Assembly (NCBI GenBank): GCA_902651635.1 | Contig: CACRSC010000147.1 | Coordinates: 1 to 23,901, forward strand | Reading direction: 5' to 3' | Length of the DNA stretch: 23,901 bases | DNA from: Mastigamoeba balamuthi | Lineage: Eukaryota > Evosea > Mastigamoebida > Mastigamoebidae | Part shown: positions 17,493-23,901 of the stretch, piece after piece | Position numbering within the stretch: position 1 is the first letter of the stretch | Layout of the letters: every line of letters begins with the position of its first letter | Notes under the pieces: model-generated | Seen by the model: only the letters and a program-made list of their open reading frames with translations | What the model was told of the DNA's origin: nothing | Databases searched by the model: none | Translations under genes and position numbers: made by a program

Positions 17493-18668
17493 GAGCATGT
17501 TGTGGCATCACACTTTGCAGTACTCCAACACTACACTGACATTCCCGGTTGTTGCAAGAGGGTGTGAAACTCCCCAAAGTACTACCCAGGGGTGTTATGG
17601 ATCCAGAACAGCCACGTGGTGATGTGCAGGGCACTGTGAAGCTGTGTGCTTTGTACTGCCCACTGGTGCCACACTCCCAGGTCCTGCCTCTCGAGTGCAA
17701 CGATTTGCAGCACAACATCTGTGTGAGAGCCCTGGACCGAGAGGCCATCCTCTTAGAAATGATGTTCAGGTCGTCACAGTTGATCAATGAGAGGAGGTGG
17801 GCAGTTTCCACTGAGAGTAGAGGTGCCAGAATCGCTGGGCGAGGCACATCAACTGGCTTGAAGAACCAGGACATGTTGTACACAGGCGCCACACCCGAGA
17901 ACACTCCCTGAACAACTGAGCCTCGAGAAACTGCCCAGCTCTCGAGATGGCCAAGCTGTGTTGCCAGCACGGTCTTCGTGTCTGTCTCCTTTGCAGACAT
18001 GATGAATAAGATGTGTGGGTGGTACCTCTGGACAGTCTCGAGGTTGCCAAAGGTCACATCTGCTGGGAGGCAGACTGGATCCGGAAGCTGATGATCCTGC
18101 TGCATCTGGCGAATCCATGAGCACACCAGCTCAAGGATCGTGAGGGGCGTCTTATTGCCACTGCCCCCCTTGTGGAAGTTCAGGATGAGAAACAGCGGAA
18201 TTAGCAGGCCGCCGGCATTGGAGATAGCACAGACAACATACACCAGGGCCCCTTCTGGAGTTGGCTTCCGCTTGATCACAATGGTGAATGGTAAGTTCCC
18301 ACAGAAACCGAGCATACTCTCGTTGAGTGTAAGCCAGAGAAGACTGGATATGTTCCAGAACCGAAAGTACGACTCCGAGAAGAGGTTGGCGAGATGGCTC
18401 TTGTCCAGCTGGAAAAACTGGCCCGTGACGTTCTGCCAGCGCTCTTCACTGATCCATGGAGATGCATGGCCCTCGCGAGTGCACAAGTATGATGAGAGCT
18501 TGCTGGCGACCTTCGGTCCACACCCTACCATGTGGACGACGAGGGAGACAAGATCTTGGATGTCCTGGACAGAGACCCCGACCTGGTGCCCTTGAGGTCC
18601 AGTGTGGTGGTCTTGAAGCCCTCTCATGAGCGTATCGGACAGGTACTTGAGCAACTCACTTGGAAAGA
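17479..18668 (-). CDS. PiggyBac-like transposase (DDE_Tnp_1_7 type), probably inactive
   Basis: The frame opens at a good acceptor (CTGTCTTTTGGTAG|CTC at 18,668); no ATG lies there, so this is an internal exon. The order fits PiggyBac transposases. ISEERWQNVTGQFF matches the M-S-x-x-R-F-like block. WLTLNESMLGFCG matches the block normally carrying the first catalytic Asp (D-E-x-M-x-x-F-x-G). KRKPTPEGALVYVVCAIS matches the K-P...G.K segment, and VCLPADVTFGNLETVQ matches the second-Asp block. The first Asp is Asn here, which should remove transposase activity unless the alignment is wrong. A third Asp cannot be placed with confidence (NCDDLNI is a candidate). The last about 100 residues are Cys/Ser/Thr-rich and may run past the true exon end. 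It could be a dead copy or a domesticated gene. Confidence 0.6.
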
Positions 18669-18769
18669 GCTACCAAAAGACAGGTGCCTTCAGAGGGGGC
18701 CGGCCACCTGGGTGAGTTGCACACATGCACACTGCTGTGAAAAATCTGAGGGGCAGGCAGAGGAAGACC

Positions 18770-19084
18770 TCACACTGAGGGTGAGGAGGTGAGAGCAGGC
18801 AAACGAGGCCCAGAATCTGGCAGTAGGGGAAGAACGGTGTTGGCAGGAGGGACAGCCGGCTCCATCTTGCATTGCAAGACGTTCACCCAGCCCTGCTCCT
18901 CGAGGACGTGATATTGGTCAACAAGAGTGGCTGCCGGGGGCTCTGCCACTGTCGTGGTCGCCGCTTCCTTGGCGTCAGCACAGGCACGTGCATTCTCGAC
19001 TTTCTCGTTATAGTCTGCCATGAGGGAGAGCACCTCTCGGCGTGACATCATGGTTACAACCACCGCACCGCGCAAGAGAAACAA
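18770..19084 (-). CDS. probable first exon of the PiggyBac-like gene
   Basis: A minus-strand frame with good codon pattern includes ATG codons at 19,084 and about 19,051 (MMSRREVLSLMADYNEKVEN). It reads ADAKEAATTTVAEPPAATL, then YHVLEEQGWVNVLQCKMEP, and ends at TGA 18,770. The next exon opens at 18,668 on the same strand, so a donor inside this frame would join them. The exact donor is not clear. The region would be the N-terminal part before the transposase core. Linking the two is inferred from strand, distance and the missing start of the larger frame. Confidence 0.4.
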   Translation of the reverse strand: MFLLRGAVVVTMMSRREVLSLMADYNEKVENARACADAKEAATTTVAEPPAATLVDQYHVLEEQGWVNVLQCKMEPAVPPANTVLPLLPDSGPRLPALTSSPSV

Positions 19085-19127
19085 GAATCTCCCTGTTTTC
19101 GTGTGAAAAATATACCCGTTTTCAAGA

Positions 19128-19164
19128 GTACTTTATCCCATATCATATCATACGGGATAAGTAC
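19128..19164. repeat. imperfect hairpin upstream of the PiggyBac-like gene
   Basis: GTACTTTATCCC and GGGATAAGTAC are reverse complements apart from one bulged T, with a 14-bp AT-rich spacer. It lies 44 bp beyond the 5' end of the minus-strand gene. It could be a regulatory palindrome or part of a transposon end. Confidence 0.55.
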
Positions 19165-20090
19165 TACAAATAATTGCAATTTATCCATGCACACGAAGGT
19201 AGAAACAACCTCAGATGTGAGTAGTTTCATAGGTGATGGTTATGAACTGCAATAGCAATCCAGACCATTAACTAGTGAGCCCTGGTGCACTGCAGCACGG
19301 ATCATCTCAGCAAGTATGGCAACACCAAGAACATTATGCAAAGTGACTTGTATGGCTCGGCAAGAGAGCAGCCTGTCAATGGTCTTTCCTCTGGCCATGA
19401 GTTCCAGCACAGAAAAGTCACTGCAAAAGTACCAGATATCCCTCTCTGTTACACCATGTAGCAGACCCCGTGTAGCAGTGCATAGGGGAACTGGGTCTGT
19501 TACAGCATGTATATGTGATCAATGTGGGCATGCTGGGATCCCCTCTCACGGAGCCTGCACCTGCCCAACAAGGCCAACTCATTCCTGAGAAAGAAGACAG
19601 ACATTGTGCAGTCTGAAGTTGTGAAAAATGCCATACATCTTCCTCAAAACCAGTAAGAAGTGCAATGTATGAAGAATGATATCAATTTTATGGCAAAGAT
19701 CTGCATAGCAATGCATAGTAGAGGTTCTGCTCTCCAATGTAGCAGAAGGTGCTTAGTGCTGTGGACCCTCGTGGCCATGCTGTGCTCGATGCTGTACCTC
19801 CCTGCATGCATGCTGGCCTTAGCTGCAGCTGTTGGCATGGCAGCTTGGGCCACAGTATGCAATGATCCCCGAGACTACATGAGGGACAACGAAACTAACA
19901 GAAGGCAGCTCAATCTTCACTCGCCTCTCCATGTGGCCTTATTCCTCGAGCACGTGGGACCTGCGAGCCTCTTTGACATGGAACTGAGAATGCCCAAGCC
20001 AAAGTGGTGGAGCTCTCCAAGGGCATGGTGCATGACATGCAGTACGCATCGCACCTCAGCCTGCTGTAACGCCATGTCCGTGAGTGCCAT
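19165..20090. other. stretch without a firm gene
   Basis: Words of the TGTAGCAG type recur near 19,455-19,520 and 19,735-19,750. A plus-strand frame (19,660-20,130) includes a hydrophobic run (MLCSMLYLPACMLALAAAVG) but is Cys-rich and irregular. A short coding-like piece in another plus frame (AQAKVVELSKGMVHDMQYAS, about 19,990-20,055), ending before a GTGAGT donor at about 20,079, may be a further exon of the gene at 20,105. Confidence 0.35.
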
Positions 20091-20104
20091 GGTCGAGAAC
20101 GCAC

Positions 20105-20828
20105 AGCAAGGAGGCTGTTGCATTTCGTGATGCTGCCCAGCCCTCGGACCAGGCCCGAGTCGTGATGTTCAAGCGTGGCAAGGAAAGACCCTCGATGACA
20201 TTGTTGGGATGCCACTCCAGCGGGGCTGCGTTGTCAGCCAGCTCGTAGACGTCGATGTGCCTGACAACCCCAAGTCCCTTGCTGCCTTTGGGTTCCGTTT
20301 CTACCGCTACTTTGAGGTGCAGTCTGTAGACGTCGCCAACAGCACCATCAAGGCCCTCGAGGCCCAACAGCCCGCAGCCCACTCGTCCAGACCCCCTTCG
20401 AGCTCGTCCCCAAGACTGAGGCGACCCCAGTCACGCTGGCCTTCCACGAGGTCCACTGCTGCATTGCCAGCCTCCCATTCTGCAAGGCCAAGACTTCCCA
20501 GCTCAGGAAGTCACACCACGTGTCGTTCCCACCCGCATCCTCGTTAACAAGAAGAGGCAATGTTAGGAACTTCATTTTGCCTGCTTTCTCTATGGTATTG
20601 AGTTCGTGTTCTTCTCTCCCACGAACTTTGGCATTCTGGCTTGCTCTCTCGGATTTGCTACCTCGTTTTCCCCAAAGTCGGATTCCTGTCGGATTTGTTT
20701 TGCTCCGTGTGGAAGCAGCGTTGTCCCAAGGGCACACGGGCTGTCCACCCCGTCGTACATACGACTCTAAGGACCAGCAGGAAAGAAGAACCACAGGGAA
20801 GCGGCCACTTGAATTCTTCCTTCATTAA
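20105..20828 (+). pseudogene. plus-strand protein gene with frame changes, unknown family
   Basis: Three G/C3-rich plus-strand pieces follow each other in different frames. The first is SKEAVAFRDAAQPSDQARVV with MFKRGKE (20,105-20,186). The second is TLDDIVGMPLQRGCVVSQLV, then FGFRFYRYFEVQSVDVANST (20,188-20,385). The third is QTPFELVPKTEATPVTLAFH onward (20,388-20,828, stop at 20,826-20,828). The first join needs a one-base shift in GAAAG. The second lies at TCCAG|ACC, which could be an acceptor but has no matching donor close by. Frameshift decay is the simpler reading, with sequencing error as an alternative. No family is recognised. Confidence 0.4.
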
Positions 20829-20926
20829 GCAGACAGCCAGAAAAAATGAACAAATCTGCGAACGCTGAGCCAAGTGTTGTCTTTGTGCAGTCCCCTGAAG
20901 CAATGGTTGGGAAAGTGTGCTGTTGA

Positions 20927-20932
20927 TTTATT
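20927..20932 (-). terminator. AATAAA poly(A) signal
   Basis: TTTATT on the plus strand is AATAAA in the sense of the minus-strand membrane-protein gene, about 46 bp after its stop at 20,978. Confidence 0.6.
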
Positions 20933-20977
20933 CGCAGTGCATTCGATCTGCTGCCATGTAGGCATGTGGCCACAGGA

Positions 20978-21524
20978 CTACATGGCCTTCGGTATCCCCA
21001 TCAGCGGGGGCGGGGTTCCGTAGCACGCTGCCTGCGAGTTGTCATCGTATGACGGCGGGGCACCCGGCGGCTCGTAGGTTGCCCCAGCTCCACACCCGTA
21101 GCCCGGGGGCGCCACCGGCGCGGACGACGGCGCCCCGTAGTACTGAGGGGCTGGTGCAGTGGCCCCGTACTGAGGTGAAGTCGACGCAGCCTCCGCAGCG
21201 TAATACGCGGGCGCAGGAGGTGCTTCTTTGGGAGAGACAGCTGTGGGGGTGCTGATGGCGACGACGTGGCCGCCCTGCAGGACGCACAGGATCACAGCGT
21301 GGAGGACGCAGCAGACCACGAACGTGACGATGCAGATGATGGCGAGGATGAACATTGGTGAGCTGAGGAGGTTGCCACTGGCGAAGGCGATGGGGAATGC
21401 GATGGTCACCAGGAAGAAGCTCCCGATGTGCACGACGACTGGGGAACACAAAAAAAGCAGCGTGAGAGGCAGAGGATCTGCGACTGCGGAGCAAAACACG
21501 CACGGAAGACTATGTAGGCGGCTC
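20978..21524 (-). CDS. membrane protein with PPxY-rich tail; 21-bp microexon plus last exon
   Basis: The last exon (21,438-20,978) follows an acceptor TTTTTTTGTGTTCCCCAG. A 65-bp intron (donor GTGCGT at 21,503) separates it from an inferred 21-bp exon at 21,524-21,504 (acceptor CTTCCTGCAG) that reads AAYIVF. Joined, the hydrophobic stretch ...YIVFLVVHIGSFFLVTIAF and a second one (MFILAIICIVTFVVCCVLHA) make two or more membrane spans. The roughly 95-residue tail is Pro/Tyr/Ala-rich, with PPGY and PPSY (both PPxY) and several APxYY motifs. In other eukaryotes PPxY motifs recruit WW-domain proteins such as NEDD4-type ubiquitin ligases, which suggests an endosomal or plasma-membrane adaptor. Upstream exons were not resolved. 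The specific family is not recognised. Confidence 0.55.
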
Positions 21525-21639
21525 CTGCAGGAAGCGTTTCAGAGAGATGATGAGTGGGAGAAAGGAGTAGAGGAGCGCACGGTATTTGTCAGGAATGCCT
21601 GTGCAGCGCGGCTGTGCGGCGGCTGAGGAGTTCTGCATT

Positions 21640-22313
21640 CGTAGTCAAACAAAGAAATGAGATTAGACCAACGAATGTTTCAGTTTAATGAGTCAGGATA
21701 AATGGGTGTCTCCTCTATGGATTTTTTCAGGCAGAGTCTTTTTGAGTGCAAAGGTCCACTCTTCTTCCCGAGTTGTGCATCAGTCCGGGCATACACGTCG
21801 CAAAAGCCACACAAGGTCCTTGGCAAGGCCTCTGCCACTGGACCTTTTGGGTATGCATATTCTGTTCCGGCTTCTCGGCGAAGGTTCAGTCGCGTTTTTT
21901 CCGTAAATTAGAAGGCGCTGGACAATAGAAATTCGAGGAGTTCAACAGGTTTTTCCGAGCCCAGCTCAATTTGGTAGCCCGCCGGAACTACCTGGACAAG
22001 ATGTCCAGCTTGTTCACCGTTCTCGCTCTGGGTGCTGTGGAGTAGTTTGGGGGCTCTCTCAGATCGTTTGTGGTTCCTCATTCACGGGGCGCAGACAATT
22101 GAATGGCAGAATCCGTCAGATTCTCCAGGAGGATATTGTTACGGATAAATCTGCGAGAGCAAGGACGTCAGCGGAAAATCCTGCTGGACCTGCGTCAGGA
22201 TTCCTCCGATCAATTGACTCCCGCCCCGGCGAATGACGTCGCTCTCCCTGCACCTAGAAACAGAACTTTTATTGCTCTGATCTCAGAGAGCCCCCAAACT
22301 AGTTCACAACATC
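21640..22313. other. possible 5' LTR region of the retrotransposon
   Basis: This stretch lies just before a candidate primer-binding site and ends in TTCACAACA, a plausible LTR end (CA). A second LTR copy is outside the window, so the boundaries cannot be proven. A short plus frame (21,929-22,045, KFEEFNRFFRAQLNLVARRN) is coding-like and unexplained. No other gene is supported. Confidence 0.3.
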
Positions 22314-22330
22314 TGGTGTTCGGTCCAGGG
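22314..22330 (+). promoter_or_regulatory. candidate primer-binding site
   Basis: TGGTGTTCGGTCCAGGG starts with the TGG expected opposite a tRNA 3' CCA, two bases after a CA-ending segment and about 100 bp before the first gag-like frame. The matching tRNA was not identified. Confidence 0.3.
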
Positions 22331-22918
22331 TTTTCAGGCTTTTAGCCTCCCCAAGAGTGTTTCTCTCCCGTCTACGGACAGAGACACCCGACCACCCGCA
22401 CCACCGACAAAGCACTGCACGCAATCTGCGATGTTTGCGCGCAGCAGTCAAGCCCGGCTCGCAAGGAAAGCGAGACGCAGGGCAGCGAACGGACCCGATC
22501 AAGGACCGGCCCAGGACACGAGGGCCGACGACGCGATCCCGATCACGAAAAAGGCTGCACCGACGCCCGACGGACCTGACGAAGGTGTGGACATTCAGGG
22601 GACAACGACTGCACGTCAGAAACGTGCCGAGACGACGTCGCGACGACGCCGGGACCCGAAAAAAGGAGGCGCACAACGACTCGCGCCCAGGACAGGATCA
22701 CGGTGCTTGCGAGACGCCACCGCGACCAAGCACGCACGAGGTGCAAGACTTCGCGGTCACCAAAAGGAATCGCGCCCGAGGACGAAGAGGGAAGCGATAC
22801 AGGAACAAAGGACCGGAAGCGCACCCGCAAGTGCGAGCACAGCGAGGACGACGACGCGGAGGTGGCGCCAGCGAGAAAGCGCTCCAGAAAAGTCGTGCGC
22901 TTCGCGCATCCCATTAAG

Positions 22919-23901
22919 ATGACGGTGCCCGACTTCTTCGGTGACGCAGCAAGCGTAGAGTCCTTCGTGGCGACGATCGAGGCCCACCGCAGCGTCATGT
23001 GTTGGCACGACTCGACCGCCATCAAGGTGATGTGCCTCCACTGCAAGGGCAACGCATCGGCCTTTGGCTGGCGGCACGTCAACGACAAGGGCTCCCTGGA
23101 GGAGGTGGTCCAGGCACTGCGGAACACGTTCGCATCCAGAAGACCAGATGCGTTCAGCTGGTTGAGCGAGTGCGTGCAGGCCGAGGACGACACGATGGCG
23201 TTGTACGCCCAGACCTTCCTCCAGCGCTACGAGCAGTGCTGCCGTGGTGAAGTCAGCGAGGTCGCAGCGACCCGAATATTCATCGACGGCATCCGAGATG
23301 AACGAGTTCAGGAGTTAATGAGGGACAGCAACCCAACGACGCTCACAGCAGCATTTCAGCGAGCGCAGACCGCGGAGATGACGACGCTGGACCAGCGCCG
23401 CGCTCAAACCGCACGCACTAATGTCTCGCGGACCAAGGTTGTGATCGCCTACCTCAGCGCAGAGCCAGCACGCAGAGTACCCGTTTTCTCCGCGACCACA
23501 GAACAGCATTGTGAGCAGCCCGTACTTGGATTCCCAGAAGCCGAAGACCGTGATGCAAGGGTGGTCTGCTTTCGATGCCATGCTCGTGGGCACCGCGTAG
23601 CCAATTGCTCGATACCCTGCGAGCGCTGTGGGAAACTTGGGCATGCCTTACGGTATTGCCCCGAAAACCCAAACGGGAGGAGGGCGCCGGCCCCAGCGCC
23701 TGTACAAGACCGAGGGCGTTTCCAGCAGCAGAGGCGTGGATCATACCGACACGAGGGACTGCGCCATGGGAGACCGGCGACCACAACGGAAGGAGCAGTG
23801 CAGCAGGCGCTGCAGGCCTTCAGTGCACGCCTCGAGCATATGGAGCAGACCATGAACAGGAGGTCAGCAGAAGAGACGACCGGGTCGAGAACCGAAGGGG
23901 T
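22919..23901 (+). CDS. gag: retrotransposon Gag (capsid and nucleocapsid), 3' partial
   Basis: Gag builds the virus-like particle and packages element RNA. The frame from ATG 22,919 (MTVPDFFGDAASVESFVATI) has no stop to the window edge. Residues 1-165 read like a retrotransposon Gag/capsid domain (AFGWRHVNDKGSLEEVVQAL, then LYAQTFLQRYEQCC). Two CX2CX4HX4C knuckles follow: CFRCHARGHRVANC from residue 217 (23,567-23,608) and CERCGKLGHALRYC from residue 234 (23,618-23,659). A Gln/Arg-rich linker and a short helix (QALQAFSARLEHMEQTM) come next. The same frame is open back to 22,580 without any ATG and is rich in Arg, Lys and Asp. The true N-terminus may therefore lie upstream, perhaps at ATG 22,431 in another frame with a shift near 22,600. 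Confidence 0.85.
   Translation, partial: MTVPDFFGDAASVESFVATIEAHRSVMCWHDSTAIKVMCLHCKGNASAFGWRHVNDKGSLEEVVQALRNTFASRRPDAFSWLSECVQAEDDTMALYAQTFLQRYEQCCRGEVSEVAATRIFIDGIRDERVQELMRDSNPTTLTAAFQRAQTAEMTTLDQRRAQTARTNVSRTKVVIAYLSAEPARRVPVFSATTEQHCEQPVLGFPEAEDRDARVVCFRCHARGHRVANCSIPCERCGKLGHALRYCPENPNGRRAPAPAPVQDRGRFQQQRRGSYRHEGLRHGRPATTTEGAVQQALQAFSARLEHMEQTMNRRSAEETTGSRTEG

Larger units (their letters stand above)
22314..23901 (+). mobile_element. LTR retrotransposon, 5' part, running off the window
   Basis: A possible primer-binding site, a GC-rich leader and a gag gene with two zinc knuckles appear in the order expected for a Ty3/gypsy-type element. Protease, reverse transcriptase, RNase H and integrase would lie to the right of the window. 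The undisturbed gag frame suggests a young copy. Confidence 0.65.

Noticed and set aside
22357-22917. 186-codon Arg-rich plus-strand frame
   Set aside because: Three frames are open together here because the DNA is GC-rich and poor in TA; only the frame leading into the zinc knuckles continues.

Overview
The window reads as nuclear DNA of a transposon-rich eukaryote, most likely a unicellular alga or other protist. The species cannot be fixed from sequence alone. The eukaryotic evidence is a set of exon-sized, GC3-rich coding blocks bounded by GT...AG splice sites (GTGAGT, GTATGC and GTGAGA donors with pyrimidine-rich acceptors, some introns only about 54 bp), an AATAAA poly(A) signal, and remains of four classes of eukaryotic transposon. 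No prokaryotic operon structure or Shine-Dalgarno pattern is visible.

Layout. 1-1,650: AT-rich DNA, a small minus-strand two-exon gene fragment and a field of CTGCTACA-type word repeats. 1,660-2,464: a small AT-rich island with broken, Lys/Glu-rich coding remnants. 2,465-4,916 (minus): a decayed Helitron-type Rep/helicase-like element without its HUH or helicase parts. 4,917-8,105: GC-rich DNA with two more word-repeat fields, a tiny spliced plus-strand gene, a possible tyrosine-recombinase fragment and a good 218-aa minus-strand open frame.

8,105-14,490 is the most striking part. It is a strongly AT-rich block about 6.4 kb long that looks like a piece of a large DNA virus (giant-virus-like) lodged in the GC-rich host. 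It carries a gene cut off at its left edge, an intact zinc-ribbon protein, a 78-aa ORF, a small gene with one frameshift, two 90-bp repeats with perfect 12-bp inverted ends, and a 3.5-kb tail-fibre/adhesin-like gene. That last gene has Asp-box-like propeller repeats, a beta-helix region and collar-type repeats, and is broken by at least a dozen frameshifts and stops. At its right edge the block meets the 3'-most visible exon of a minus-strand host gene.

14,490-19,100: a multi-exon minus-strand gene, a plus-strand 276-aa ORF faintly like DUF6589 proteins, and a minus-strand PiggyBac-like transposase with a changed catalytic residue. The introns and gaps between them are filled with palindromic 21-22-bp repeats (AGATAGCTATCT alternating with TGCCASTGGCA). 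19,100-20,930: a hairpin, sparse DNA and a frameshifted plus-strand gene. 20,927-21,524 (minus): a host membrane protein gene with a 21-bp microexon and two PPxY motifs. 21,640-23,901: the 5' part of an LTR retrotransposon, whose Gag ORF with two CCHC knuckles runs off the right edge.

The genes do not form one pathway. The window is best seen as a genomic graveyard of Helitron, PiggyBac, possible Crypton/DIRS-type, Ty3-like and viral DNA around a few host genes.
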